In this document: in pieces, positions 15,747-24,131 of the stretch | Layout: every line of letters begins with the position of its first letter | Numbering within the stretch: position 1 is the first letter of the stretch | The notes under the pieces: model-generated | Seen by the model: the letters and a program-made list of their open reading frames with translations, nothing else | Database searches by the model: none | What the model was told of the DNA's origin: nothing | NCBI GenBank assembly: GCA_002753395.1 | Contig: PEAB01000033.1 | Location: forward strand, 1 to 35,197 | Direction of reading: 5' to 3' | DNA from: Nitrospirae bacterium MYbinv3 | GTDB taxonomy: Bacteria > Nitrospirota > Thermodesulfovibrionia > Thermodesulfovibrionales > Magnetobacteriaceae | DNA: 35,197 nt | Program-made: the position numbers and the translations under genes

Positions 15747-15751
15747 ACTCT

Positions 15752-15858
15752 GTAGTAGTGGTGACAGTAAACTTAACACCCTCCCCTAACCCCTCCCATC
15801 AAGGGAGGGGGACTGAATATCACTACCTCTGCAGGACTACCGTTTTTCTTATGCACCC
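15752..15858. repeat. R3 element, inverted copy, followed by solitary R2 end
   Basis: Bases 15752-15841 are the reverse complement of the R3 sequence at 13201-13479 once the R1 insert is removed; the outer end CAGGACTACC is complete and the inner end (near 15752) has lost bases. The core CCTCCCATCAAGGGAGG is a hairpin. A solitary inverted R2 end (TTCTTATGCACCC) follows at 15846-15858. Confidence 0.8.
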
Positions 15859-15861
15859 GTT

Positions 15862-15891
15862 TTGACATTTTAGTAATAAAAATGATAGATT
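15862..15891 (+). promoter_or_regulatory. Candidate promoter for rimP-nusA
   Basis: TTGACA at 15862-15867 is followed after 18 bases by TAGATT (15886-15891). The -35 is perfect and the -10 is weak. It lies about 80 bases before rimP and after the repeats. Confidence 0.4.
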
Positions 15892-15918
15892 AGTATAGAG
15901 TAAAATAATGACAATGGA

Positions 15919-15944
15919 GAGTGGGAATAACCCACTTTTTTATT
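15919..15944 (+). promoter_or_regulatory. Hairpin with T-run in the rimP leader
   Basis: AGTGGG and CCCACT pair around an AATAA loop (15920-15936) and are followed at once by a run of T residues. This is the shape of a short intrinsic terminator placed about 30 bases before rimP. In the leader of a nusA operon it could act as an attenuator, since NusA affects pausing and termination. Confidence 0.55.
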
Positions 15945-15972
15945 TTAAAACGAGTAGATATAACGAACAAAC

Positions 15973-16428
15973 ATGATGATAGATAAGCGTCTAGGGCCTT
16001 TAGTACAAGAGGTAGCAAGAGGTGCGGGCGTCGATCTTGTTGACGTATCCCTTAAACTCACCGGAAGGAGAAAGGTATTGACGGTAACCATTGACTCAGG
16101 CTCTGGGGTTACCCTGGATGACTGCAGCAACGTAAGCAGGGAGCTCAGCATATTGCTCGACGTAGAGGACCTTGTGCCTGGTCAATACACGCTGGAGGTA
16201 ACGTCGCCAGGAATTGACCGCCCTTTGAAGACAAAGGAGGACTATATTAGAAACATTGGCAAGCTTCTCAGGGTCGTTTCCAAGGAGAAGATAGGAAAAC
16301 AGAGCTTTTTTCTTGGTAGACTTCTTGATGTAACGGATACTGTAATCCTTATTGAGGAGGAGAAAAAACAAGTGGAAATCCCTTTCGATAATATTTCAAG
16401 GGCACAAGTGGAGATAGAGATAAAATGA
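15973..16428 (+). CDS. rimP: Ribosome maturation factor RimP
   Basis: RimP assists assembly of the 30S ribosomal subunit. The 151-residue protein has the two-domain layout of the family, with GVDLVDVSLKLTGRRKVLTV near the N-terminus, DDCSNVSREL and the signature YTLEVTSPGIDRPL at about 74-87. ATG 15973 and 15976 are adjacent and either may be used; no strong ribosome-binding site is seen. Its stop overlaps the nusA start in ATGA. A terminator-like hairpin in the leader suggests transcriptional control. Confidence 0.93.
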   Translation: MMIDKRLGPLVQEVARGAGVDLVDVSLKLTGRRKVLTVTIDSGSGVTLDDCSNVSRELSILLDVEDLVPGQYTLEVTSPGIDRPLKTKEDYIRNIGKLLRVVSKEKIGKQSFFLGRLLDVTDTVILIEEEKKQVEIPFDNISRAQVEIEIK

Positions 16429-17510
16429 GCAAGGAACTCCGTTACATAATAGAACAGTTAAGCCATGAAAAAGGTATTACAAAGGACCAGTTGCGCTCAA
16501 CTATAGAGTCGGCTATGTTAAGCGCCTTAAAAAAGAAGTTCTTAAGGAGTGAAAACGTTACCCTGATCATAAACCCTGACAACTATGAGATCACGGCATT
16601 CAAGATCAAAAACGTAGTCGATCAGGTTAAAGACAGACACTCGGAGATTGCCCTCAACGATGCCCTGCTCATAAGCGATGACGCAATAGTCGGAAGCATG
16701 GTTAAGGAACCTCTGGATATGAAGGACTTCGGCAGAATAGCTGCACAAACGGCCAAACAGGTTATCTTGCAAAAGGTGCGTGAGGCCGAAAGAGACGTCA
16801 TCTACGATAAGTTCATTACTAAGGTAGGCACTATAGTATCAGGCACGGTGCTAAGAAGAGAAAAAGGGACATATTACATAGGGATAGGCAAGACTGAGGC
16901 GCTCTTGCCCGTTAAGGAAACCATTCAGAGGGAACATCTTAAGCTCGGCGACACCATACGGGCCTACATCAGTGAGGTTGCTATAACCTCTAAGGGGCCA
17001 CAGATCATGCTATCAAGGACAGTCACGGAATTCGTCGTAGAGCTGTTCAGAATGGAGGTCCCTGAGATAAACGATAACACCGTCATAATAAAAGGCGTCG
17101 TCAGGGAGCCTGGCGAACGCACAAAGTTAGCCGTCTTTTGCAAAGACACCTCGATAGACCCAGTTGGCGCCTGCGTGGGCATGAAGGGGACTCGAGTGCA
17201 GACCATCGTAAGAGAACTCAGAGGAGAGCGCATCGACATAATCCTCTGGTCACCCGACCCACGCCTTTACATATCTCGCGCCCTGACCCCGTCTGAGGTC
17301 GATAAGATCGGTATCAATGAGGAAGACAAAACTGCTATGGCCGTTGTAGAGGACGCGCAACTGTCTGTTGCCATCGGTAAAAAAGGACAAAACGTAAAGC
17401 TGGCTATGAAACTCACCGGATGGGACATAGATATCATCAGCGAGTCAAAATACTCCAAGATGCGTCAGGAAAAAAATATCGATGACATATTTGAAAAACG
17501 TAAGGATTAA
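16425..17510 (+). CDS. nusA: Transcription termination/antitermination factor NusA
   Basis: NusA binds RNA polymerase and nascent RNA to control pausing, termination and antitermination. The N-terminal polymerase-binding domain covers about 1-125, an S1 domain follows (GTVLRREKGTYYIGIGKTEA, about 140-200) and two KH domains complete it (DPVGACVGMKGTRVQTI and SVAIGKKGQNVKLAM). At 361 residues it lacks the C-terminal acidic repeats found in enterobacteria, which is normal for many other phyla. It is coupled to rimP by an ATGA overlap. The usual downstream partner infB is absent; a prepilin peptidase gene follows after 79 bases. Confidence 0.96.
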   Translation: MSKELRYIIEQLSHEKGITKDQLRSTIESAMLSALKKKFLRSENVTLIINPDNYEITAFKIKNVVDQVKDRHSEIALNDALLISDDAIVGSMVKEPLDMKDFGRIAAQTAKQVILQKVREAERDVIYDKFITKVGTIVSGTVLRREKGTYYIGIGKTEALLPVKETIQREHLKLGDTIRAYISEVAITSKGPQIMLSRTVTEFVVELFRMEVPEINDNTVIIKGVVREPGERTKLAVFCKDTSIDPVGACVGMKGTRVQTIVRELRGERIDIILWSPDPRLYISRALTPSEVDKIGINEEDKTAMAVVEDAQLSVAIGKKGQNVKLAMKLTGWDIDIISESKYSKMRQEKNIDDIFEKRKD

Positions 17511-17589
17511 ACACACCATATACAATTACCTCTCAAAATGACCACATACTTGGCAACATCATCCGCTTTAAGGCATTTACCATAGCGTT

Positions 17590-18381
17590 ATGATGCTTGC
17601 CATCCCTCAGTATTATCTCTACTTCACCTTTCTTACAACAGGTTTGCTAATAGGTTCGTTTCTTAACGTGTGTATACACAGACTCCCCTTAAAACTATCA
17701 ATAGTAAGACCGCCCTCACATTGCCCAAACTGCAACAAACCCATTGCGGCGTGGCAGAATATACCGCTTATTAGTTACCTGGTGCTCAGGGGCAGATGTC
17801 ACTACTGCGGGCTAAGGATCTCCGTGCGATATCCCTTCGTGGAGTTGCTCAACGGCTTATTCTATGTCTTTACGTTTCATAGATTTGGACTGACATCTTA
17901 TAGCCTGTTTTACGTTATCTTGCTTTCTGCCCTGATAGTTATAACCTTCATAGACATAGACCATCAGATCATCCCAGATGTGATAACCATCCCCGGTGTG
18001 ATCTTAGGTTTGGCGGCTTCAGCCTTTATCCTTCCCGATCCATACGCCTATAGCAGGATGTTGGGACTTGGCGGCTCTGTCACTGGATTACTTACGGGTG
18101 GGGGGATCTTTTACATCATAGCAGTAGTTAGTAAGGGCGGGATGGGAGGAGGAGATATCAAGCTCATGGCCATGCTTGGTGCAATGTTTGGCTGGAAATA
18201 CGTCCTGATGACCATATTTATTGGCAGCTTCCTAGGCTCCGTTTACGGTCTTGCGCTTATAGCGCTCAAAGGCAAAGACAGAAAAACAAAGGTACCGTTT
18301 GGTCCCTTTCTGGCGGCTGCCGCTGCTATGGTACTCTTTTACGGTAGAGAAATGCTAGAACTTTATTTGGGAGCAGGATAA
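17590..18381 (+). CDS. pilD: Type IV prepilin leader peptidase / N-methyltransferase
   Basis: This inner-membrane aspartyl protease removes the leader of type IV prepilins or type II secretion pseudopilins and methylates the new N-terminus. The N-terminal domain has GSFLNVCIHRLP and the zinc-type cysteine pairs CPNC and CHYC. The catalytic aspartates are in IDIDHQIIPD and GGGDIKLM. Several membrane helices follow. The 263-residue length fits the bifunctional form. ATG 17590 and 17593 are both possible starts. No pilin genes are in the window, so the substrates must be elsewhere. The gene converges on the receptor gene with only 22 bases between. Confidence 0.93.
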   Translation: MMLAIPQYYLYFTFLTTGLLIGSFLNVCIHRLPLKLSIVRPPSHCPNCNKPIAAWQNIPLISYLVLRGRCHYCGLRISVRYPFVELLNGLFYVFTFHRFGLTSYSLFYVILLSALIVITFIDIDHQIIPDVITIPGVILGLAASAFILPDPYAYSRMLGLGGSVTGLLTGGGIFYIIAVVSKGGMGGGDIKLMAMLGAMFGWKYVLMTIFIGSFLGSVYGLALIALKGKDRKTKVPFGPFLAAAAAMVLFYGREMLELYLGAG

Positions 18382-18403
18382 AAAAATGAAGGCCGCTATA
18401 TCT

Positions 18404-20041
18404 TTAGACCCTGAATTGATCTATAATCCTTTGTAAGTCAACGGATAGCTGTGCCAGATCTGCTGCGGACTGGGCAATCTCGCCGGAACCTGCCGATGCC
18501 TCGTTTGATATATCTGCCACGGCTTCTATGTCTTTTTGGATGGTGTCTGAGACCGAGGACATCTCCTCGGTGGCTGTGGCTATGTTATGCACAAGACCTT
18601 TTAGATCCTCCACGCTCTGAACGATATCCCTTAACGAATTGCCTGCCTTCGTAACGTGTGTTACACCTGTATGTACTTTCTGTGTAACCTCATCCATGGA
18701 ATTCACTGTGGATTTAACCTCATTCTGTATGCTTCCAATCATTTCGCTTATCTCCGATGTAGCCTTAGATGTGCGTTCGGCAAGTTTTCTTACCTCGTCA
18801 GCCACTACTGCAAACCCTCTGCCCTGCTCACCAGCCCTTGCTGCCTCAATAGCAGCATTTAAGGCAAGCAGGTTTGTCTGATCGGCGATATCCTTAATAA
18901 CGTTTATGATATCGCCGATCTTCATGGAGCGGTCACCGAGGGAGGTTACAAATTGTGAGGCTTCCTCCACTGTTCCTGCAATTGCTGTAACCATCTCCAC
19001 GGATTGGTTTACTATATTAGCGCCACCTGTTGCCATATTTGCAGTGGCCTCAACGGACTTGGATATTGTGGATGTGTTTTGGGCAATATCTGCTGCTGTT
19101 TGCGACATCTGAGTTGCTGCCGTTGCAATCTGAGAAGAACGGTTTGCTTGCTCGTTGATACCCCTTGACATCTGGCTTGAATTTGAACTGAGCTCCTCGC
19201 TTGCAGTTGCAATGCTCTCTGCTGAGGTCTTGATTGTAGAGATCATCATCCTGATCTTTTCCACCATCTCTTTTATGGCAGTTAGGAGCTTACCGATCTC
19301 ATCCATGCAATCAACCTCTATCTCAACGGTGAGATCCCCCTGTGTCACTTGCCTCATAGTCTCCACACCTTTGACAAGAGGGCGTGTGTTAAGGCGTGAT
19401 ATAAATAAGGAAAATCCTATAATAAAAGCAAAACATATAACAGTACCTATAAATATCTTAATTTTAAGTCTTGTCATCTGCTTAGTTATGTCGTCAATGT
19501 AAACGCCGGTTCCTATAATCCATCCCCATGGCTTAAACAGCTTTACGTAAGAGAGCTTTGGGATTGGTTTGGGTTCCCCAGGTCTTGGCCACATATAATC
19601 GACATATCCCTCGCCATCCCTCTGAGCAACCTTTAGAAACTCCATAAATAAGTACTTTCCATTTGGGTCTTTGTTTTCCTTGAGGTCTTTACCGTCAAGT
19701 TCAGGTTTGATCGGATGCATGATCATTTTTGGCTGGATATCGTTTATCCAGAAATACTCTTTCTCCTTATACCTGAATTTGCTCACCCGTTTTTTAGCCC
19801 TCTCTTGTGCCTCCTGCAGGGTAAACTCACCTTTAACGGCACGTTCGTTGTATTCTTCTATGAGGTTATAAACAACGTCTGTTAAGCTCTTAAGTGTATT
19901 GAGCTTCTCATCAACCATATTTTTCCTGGTAAGCGGGAAAATATAAAAGACAATAGCCATCAAGATGACAAACAGCGTCAGTACCGATATACTTATACTC
20001 TTCCAGAACAGTGGCCAGTCCTTAAATCTAATTATATTCAT
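18404..20041 (-). CDS. Methyl-accepting chemotaxis protein with Cache sensor domain
   Basis: This transmembrane receptor signals through CheW/CheV and CheA. A helix at 13-35 anchors it, the periplasmic sensor at about 38-188 resembles a single Cache domain ([35 protein letters not shown]), a second helix spans 193-216 and a HAMP domain follows to about 268. The cytoplasmic signalling domain has the highly conserved hairpin tip [20 protein letters not shown] at 387-406. It lacks a C-terminal CheR/CheB docking pentapeptide. On the minus strand AAGGA precedes the ATG by about six bases. The ligand is unknown; related Cache sensors bind small carboxylates, which is only a possibility. Confidence 0.94.
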   Translation of the reverse strand: MNIIRFKDWPLFWKSISISVLTLFVILMAIVFYIFPLTRKNMVDEKLNTLKSLTDVVYNLIEEYNERAVKGEFTLQEAQERAKKRVSKFRYKEKEYFWINDIQPKMIMHPIKPELDGKDLKENKDPNGKYLFMEFLKVAQRDGEGYVDYMWPRPGEPKPIPKLSYVKLFKPWGWIIGTGVYIDDITKQMTRLKIKIFIGTVICFAFIIGFSLFISRLNTRPLVKGVETMRQVTQGDLTVEIEVDCMDEIGKLLTAIKEMVEKIRMMISTIKTSAESIATASEELSSNSSQMSRGINEQANRSSQIATAATQMSQTAADIAQNTSTISKSVEATANMATGGANIVNQSVEMVTAIAGTVEEASQFVTSLGDRSMKIGDIINVIKDIADQTNLLALNAAIEAARAGEQGRGFAVVADEVRKLAERTSKATSEISEMIGSIQNEVKSTVNSMDEVTQKVHTGVTHVTKAGNSLRDIVQSVEDLKGLVHNIATATEEMSSVSDTIQKDIEAVADISNEASAGSGEIAQSAADLAQLSVDLQRIIDQFRV

Positions 20042-20125
20042 TTTTCCTTATCCTTATCTTATGAGCATTAATCGCTAATAATTTTACACCAATATGCTGT
20101 AGAAAATCAATAGTCAGAGCGCTAA

Positions 20126-20270
20126 AAGGGGTACCTCTGCTCCCCCTCAGACCTAATGCTGTTGACTTAACGGCTGTGAAAATAAAGAAGGATGGCTTTG
20201 CCTACTGACGCAGGGGTTCGCAACCCCCATCCTAGACCCTCCCACAAGGGGACTAGTCCCCTTGACCCCG
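20126..20270. mobile_element. R4::R1 composite repeat, right end missing (copy C)
   Basis: An R4-like half ending CTCAGACC is joined at TA (20154-20155) to the R1 left end ATGCTGTTGACTTAA. The R4-like core follows, ending CCTTGACCCCG at 20270. The R1 right end and the other R4 half are absent: the sequence passes directly into the stop codon of the methyltransferase gene. The join CTCAGACC-TA-ATGCTG is identical to the one at 30273-30288. Confidence 0.75.
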
Positions 20271-20825
20271 TTATATTCCATTGTTCCCTTTCAACGAACG
20301 TAAGTCGAGGGCAGCCCCAAACTTGCTGAAGAAGGAGAAAAATCTATCAAAATCAACGCCCCAGTAAATCATAGCACAGGACATAGGAGCACCTTTACCG
20401 CCGTTGAGTCCATTGACAAGAAACTTCAGCCGCGTATCGTAGAGGAAGCAAACACCAGAGGCTGCCCCAAAGACATACCTCTTCCAATGACCTGTATTGG
20501 TTGCCACAGGGACGAGCGCCAAAACCTCCGAGTTATACATTTGATTTGCGTATGCACATCGAAGCAACCATTCTTTAATGGATGTACCCCGCACTTTGTC
20601 GACCCCGTAAGGTGGGTTTACGTAGATGGTAGGGAAATCCCAACTCTCTTTCAGTCCATCAAGGTGGGGAAGTCTATACTCTGTGCCCGCCTGTACAATC
20701 GAATATTCATTGGAGCATGGGTCGAGGGCTATCTGTCCGCCAAAAAAACTGCGCACTGCTTCAGCATATTTCTTTGGTGTCCCCCATTCTTGACTCTGCG
20801 TGTTAAGAGATCGTCCTGCTGTCAT
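20271..20825 (-). CDS. Phage-type DNA N6-adenine methyltransferase (Dam family)
   Basis: This 184-residue protein belongs to the short phage/orphan adenine methyltransferase group. It shows EWGTPKKYAEAV near the start, an AdoMet-side motif ALDPCSN at 33-39, the catalytic NPPYG at 70-74 and LVPVATNTGHW at 104-114. No restriction endonuclease gene is adjacent, so it is likely an orphan from a prophage or mobile island. GGAG eight bases before the ATG supports the start. The stop codon directly abuts an R1/R4 composite repeat, and the extreme C-terminus could have been altered by that junction. A short coupled frame with a frameshift precedes it. Confidence 0.85.
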   Translation of the reverse strand: MTAGRSLNTQSQEWGTPKKYAEAVRSFFGGQIALDPCSNEYSIVQAGTEYRLPHLDGLKESWDFPTIYVNPPYGVDKVRGTSIKEWLLRCAYANQMYNSEVLALVPVATNTGHWKRYVFGAASGVCFLYDTRLKFLVNGLNGGKGAPMSCAMIYWGVDFDRFFSFFSKFGAALDLRSLKGNNGI

Positions 20826-20937
20826 GGATTAATCTCCTGCCAGTTTTTACTTTTTAGGGTCTGCTCCAAGGCACTTAATTCACAAATTGCAGACGGCTGA
20901 CTATTCAATAAATTCTCGGATCTTCTTTATTTTTCAT
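20822..20937 (-). pseudogene. Possible frameshifted small ORF upstream of the methyltransferase
   Basis: A 28-residue frame (from TTG 20908) ends LKSKNWQEINP with TGA overlapping the methyltransferase ATG, as in coupled phage genes. An ATG at 20937 begins MKNKEDPR in another frame and would join it after a frameshift. Too little remains to name a family. Confidence 0.3.
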
Positions 20938-20960
20938 GGTAATTATGTTTTTAAACTTTC

Positions 20961-21056
20961 TGGATTCCTGCTTACCCCTGTTCAAGCCAGGGGCAGGCTG
21001 TTGAATTACATACTTGGAGAACACCTATTACTATCATTCCCACGAAAGTGGGAATC
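20961..21056. repeat. Palindromic repeats in the methyltransferase-pentapeptide gap
   Basis: ATTCCTGCTTACCCCTG begins a hairpin whose arms CCCCTG and CCAGGGG surround TTCAAG (20964-20996). A second palindrome ATTCCCACGAAAGTGGGAAT lies at 21036-21055. Both are relatives of the ATTCCTGC-type palindromes found in R2 and rimO. The rest of 20938-21201 shows no gene. Confidence 0.65.
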
Positions 21057-21201
21057 CATGTTTTGGAACCATAAAAATAAATTTACCATGTTTTTTTAGG
21101 TTATACACTTTAACATAAGTGTTGCAAAAAAATACACTGTAATGTAGAATAAAAGCCGTCTTCTGACAGGTGTTTAATATCGAAAAAGGTAGGTTGATGG
21201 T

Positions 21202-22971
21202 GTGAAGCTAACTATACCAGAGAGTCCTGAAAGCAAGAACGAAGATAAAGAGATACTAAATGCACAGATAGATAAATCTTCCTCTTATAATCGCAATCTC
21301 TTGATGCTAACATTAAGCATTTTAGCTTACGTCTTCACAGTTTGTACCTCTACTACCGATGTACAGTTGTTGATGCCAGGAGGCACCGTCAAACTTCCCG
21401 TTTTAACCACTGAGATACCGCTTTTATTGTTCTTTAAAATAGCTCCGATACTCATTTTTATATTACATCTGAACCTTTTTATCAACATATATTTTCATTC
21501 CAGAAAAGTAGCACGTTGGGTGATCTATAACGCCAATAAAGAATCGAAAGATGTTTTTTTGCCTCCATTTATTTTCAACTATCGTAGACTACATGCAGGC
21601 AAGAAAATATCTATATACTTACTTGATCTCATTATCTGGATTTTATACTGCATGTCGCCAGTTGTTGTTTTAGTATGGATTGCATCAAGATTTTTGCCTT
21701 ACCACGATAACGCAATAACTATATTTCACAAAGTAGTAATAACAATAGACTTATGTTTGATACTAATATTTTGGCCTATTGCTTTATACTCCAGGATAGA
21801 GGATGATTCAGTAAAAAGGTTTTTACTAATTAGGGATTTTTTTAAGCCATATATGAACATTGTCTTTCAAATAATATTATGTTTTTTTGTGTGGTTTCTA
21901 ATCATTATTCCTGAGACAAGGTCAACGTTAGATTCATTGATGCACCGCAATCTGGATGTAATTGATAAAGTATTATTGAATAAAACTGTAAGTGATGTGA
22001 TAATTCAGCGTTATCTGGCAATGGGTAAAACTAAAAAAGAAGCTGGGTTTGATTATGCAGAAGGATTGGATTTGAGAAATAGGGATTTAAGATTTGCTGA
22101 TCTTAGTTTCTCTACCTTAATGAAAGCTCGTTTAACTAATACTAACCTCCAAGGTGCGAATTTATCTTTTGCTAACCTCCAAGGTGCGAATCTATATTCT
22201 GCTAACCTCCAAGACACAGATTTGACTACTGCTAATCTCCAAGGTGCTTATTTATATACTGCTAACCTCCAAAACGCTGCTTTATATTCTGCTAACCTCA
22301 AAAGCGATGATTTATCTTCTGCTAACCTCCAAGGCACTGATTTATCTAATTCTAATCTCCAAGGTGCGAACTTACATCTCACTAACCTCCAAGGCGCTTT
22401 TTTATCATATGCTAACTTCCAAGGTGCTGACTTATCATTTGCTAACCTCCGACGTACTGATTTTGCTTCTGCTAACCTCCAAGGTGCTGATTTGTCTTCT
22501 GCTAACCTCCAAGGTACTTATTTAAACGATGTAAAAATAGAGGGTGCTTATATAGATGGAGCTAAATTTGATTGTTTTAGTTTCGATAGAAACTTATTAA
22601 ACGATAATGTTTATAAAGATATAGAGATTGATGAAACTGTAAAAAGAGAGCAATATTTAGAGGACTTTGAAAAAATCTTGATTAAGGGTGCTTTAGAAAA
22701 GTATATAAGAGAAAAGTGCGGTAACTTTAATAAAGCGTCAGTGATGAAAATGTTGGATGCAGTTAATAAGAATAAAGTACTTGAAGAGTTTACAGAAGTA
22801 AGAAAGCAGCTTGCATGTGAAGACTCTGATGTTGCGAAAGGGATATTGAGACAACATAAGTACAGAGACCTAGAAATCGGTGATGAGATTCGTAAACATA
22901 TGCAGGTAACCTGCAAAGATATTTACGAAAAAATCAAACCTTATTTAGTGGAGATTGATAAAATGAGTTAG
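21202..22971 (+). CDS. Membrane protein with pentapeptide repeats
   Basis: The N-terminal half (about 30-240) has five hydrophobic segments near 33-50, 72-98, 136-162, 175-197 and 216-237, so it is an inner-membrane protein. Residues about 288-450 form a right-handed quadrilateral helix of pentapeptide repeats A(N/D)LxxA, mostly in a ten-residue unit such as ANLQGADLSS. A charged C-terminal region of about 140 residues (452-589) follows and has no family I recognise. The loop after helix 1 (STTDVQLLMPGGTVKLPVL) resembles a module seen in other large bacterial membrane proteins of unknown role. The start is GTG 21202 with a weak AGG upstream. Its low GC content and lack of gene neighbours suggest an acquired gene. 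Function unknown. Confidence 0.8.
   Translation: MKLTIPESPESKNEDKEILNAQIDKSSSYNRNLLMLTLSILAYVFTVCTSTTDVQLLMPGGTVKLPVLTTEIPLLLFFKIAPILIFILHLNLFINIYFHSRKVARWVIYNANKESKDVFLPPFIFNYRRLHAGKKISIYLLDLIIWILYCMSPVVVLVWIASRFLPYHDNAITIFHKVVITIDLCLILIFWPIALYSRIEDDSVKRFLLIRDFFKPYMNIVFQIILCFFVWFLIIIPETRSTLDSLMHRNLDVIDKVLLNKTVSDVIIQRYLAMGKTKKEAGFDYAEGLDLRNRDLRFADLSFSTLMKARLTNTNLQGANLSFANLQGANLYSANLQDTDLTTANLQGAYLYTANLQNAALYSANLKSDDLSSANLQGTDLSNSNLQGANLHLTNLQGAFLSYANFQGADLSFANLRRTDFASANLQGADLSSANLQGTYLNDVKIEGAYIDGAKFDCFSFDRNLLNDNVYKDIEIDETVKREQYLEDFEKILIKGALEKYIREKCGNFNKASVMKMLDAVNKNKVLEEFTEVRKQLACEDSDVAKGILRQHKYRDLEIGDEIRKHMQVTCKDIYEKIKPYLVEIDKMS
22141..22530 (+). repeat. Thirteen 30-bp coding tandem repeats
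   Basis: Units starting CTAACCTCCAAGG recur every 30 bases from 22141 to 22530 and encode the pentapeptide array. The first half of each unit (ACCTCCAAGG) is nearly invariant while the second half drifts. Such arrays can expand or contract in frame by slippage or recombination. Confidence 0.9.
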
Positions 22972-23019
22972 GGTTACTGCCTTAAGCTAATGATATCACC
23001 CCACGCCTCCCAAGATATT

Positions 23020-23082
23020 ATGGGGTCAAGGGGACTGGTCCCCTTGTGGGTGGGTCTGAGGGAGGGCAAAGCCCTCCCTTTT
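23020..23082. terminator. R4 repeat (copy D) acting as probable terminator
   Basis: The repeat starts TGGGGTCAAGGGGACTGG and ends with the stem GAGGGCAAAGCCCTC followed by CCTTTTAT. It also contains AAGGGGACTGGTCCCCTT. It follows the pentapeptide gene and precedes the lptC promoter, so it would insulate the two transcription units. Confidence 0.7.
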
Positions 23083-23094
23083 ATATGTCAATCA

Positions 23095-23123
23095 TTGCGA
23101 ATACTTTCCATTCATGATAAAAT
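23095..23123 (+). promoter_or_regulatory. Promoter candidate for the lptC-rapZ operon
   Basis: TTGCGA (23095-23100) and TAAAAT (23118-23123) are 17 bases apart. The expected start point is at or within a base or two of the lptC ATG at 23129, so the mRNA could be leaderless or nearly so. Confidence 0.5.
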
Positions 23124-23128
23124 GAAGG

Positions 23129-23638
23129 ATGGTTAGATACTATCTGGTATTGTTTTTGATAAGCGCAGCGTTGCTTATTGCCGTTATAGCTGCTATGCAG
23201 TCAGGCAGCCTTGGCAAGATCGCCATGAACTCAAAGGACTCGTACATGGATACAGTCACTATCGCTCACAGCGCTGACAACACTATCAAATGGCGTGCCA
23301 GTGTCAGCAAGGTACAATTGACTGAGAACGAAAAAAAGGCTAAAATGAAAGATATAACCGTTAGACTCACAGACGGTGGTTTTGTGATTAACTCTGCAAA
23401 CGGCACTTACGACATTATCGGAAGTACGTTTAACCTCGATGGCGAGGTTGTGGCCTCAAATAAAGACTATGAGATAAAATCTAAAGATATAACATGGGAC
23501 TTTAAACAACAAACACTAAAGTCAGATGCCGGTGTCACACTCAAGGGGAGCAAGATAACCCTAAGCGCTGACTCATTCAGGGCAAACAAAGGAGAGCTAA
23601 TTGATCTTTACGGGAATGTCACGGTCGTCATTAACTAA
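23129..23638 (+). CDS. lptC: LPS export protein LptC
   Basis: LptC is the bitopic inner-membrane protein that receives lipopolysaccharide from the LptBFG ABC transporter and passes it to LptA. A single N-terminal helix (about 4-24) anchors a periplasmic beta-jellyroll, visible as alternating strands such as GGFVINSANGTYDIIGSTFNLDGEV. The 169-residue length is usual. The gene begins the lptC-lptA-lptB-rpoN-hpf-rapZ series. Its ribosome-binding site is weak (GAAGG directly before ATG) and a -10-like TAAAAT lies just upstream. The end overlaps the lptA start by 23 bases. Confidence 0.87.
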   Translation: MVRYYLVLFLISAALLIAVIAAMQSGSLGKIAMNSKDSYMDTVTIAHSADNTIKWRASVSKVQLTENEKKAKMKDITVRLTDGGFVINSANGTYDIIGSTFNLDGEVVASNKDYEIKSKDITWDFKQQTLKSDAGVTLKGSKITLSADSFRANKGELIDLYGNVTVVIN

Positions 23639-24131
23639 GAGAGTGATTGTTTCAACTCTCCTTATCGGTATATTACTTCTAAATGCAACCCTAAGCTCAG
23701 AGGCAGTTGCTGAAAACACGGCCAAAGACAAGATTATCCAAAGTGATAAGGACACACCCCTGATAATTACAAGCAAGAACCTCGTTGCCGATACAAAAAA
23801 GAAGACCGCAATATTTACAGGCTCGGTCAAGGCAGTAAAGGGTGAGACAACCTTCTATGCCGATAAGATGGTGGTCTACTACACCAGCGACGACAAAAAA
23901 GTCGACCGCATAGACGCAACAGGCAATATAAAGCTCGTTAAGGAGGACAGCGTCATCACAGCGGAAAACGCCATCTACACGGCCAAGGACGAAAGCGTCG
24001 TCTTTACGGGAAATCCAGAGGCCAGAGACAGTAAAAACCTCGTCAAGGGGACTAAGATGACCTACTTCCTCAAGGAAGAATACTCAATAGTTGAAAACAG
24101 CAGCGTATTCATAAAAGACAAAGAAAAATGA
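23616..24131 (+). CDS. lptA: LPS transport periplasmic protein LptA
   Basis: LptA forms the periplasmic bridge that carries lipopolysaccharide to the outer membrane. A signal peptide (about 1-34, ending SSEAVAE) is followed by an OstA-type domain with strands such as TAIFTGSVKAVKGETTFYAD and a repeated V-F-TGNPEARD element. I start at ATG 23616, which overlaps lptC by 23 bases; a TTG at 23601 is in frame but unneeded. The 171-residue protein is followed by lptB through an ATGA overlap, which suggests tight translational coupling. Confidence 0.9.
   Translation: MSRSSLTKRVIVSTLLIGILLLNATLSSEAVAENTAKDKIIQSDKDTPLIITSKNLVADTKKKTAIFTGSVKAVKGETTFYADKMVVYYTSDDKKVDRIDATGNIKLVKEDSVITAENAIYTAKDESVVFTGNPEARDSKNLVKGTKMTYFLKEEYSIVENSSVFIKDKEK

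Noticed and set aside
17511-18381. Expectation of infB after nusA
   Set aside because: The frame after nusA clearly encodes a prepilin peptidase with catalytic aspartates; infB is simply not here.
18451-19502. Plus-strand open frames opposite the chemoreceptor gene
   Set aside because: They mirror the coding strand of the receptor, have overlapping low-complexity translations and no start signals.
20887-21099. Plus-strand open frame of 70 codons between the methyltransferase and pentapeptide genes
   Set aside because: It consists largely of two palindromic repeats (LPRKWES-type peptide) and has no upstream ribosome-binding site.
22141-22530. Regular 30-base repeats resembling a CRISPR array
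   Set aside because: There are no spacers: units are contiguous, in frame and translate as pentapeptide repeats. No cas genes are nearby.
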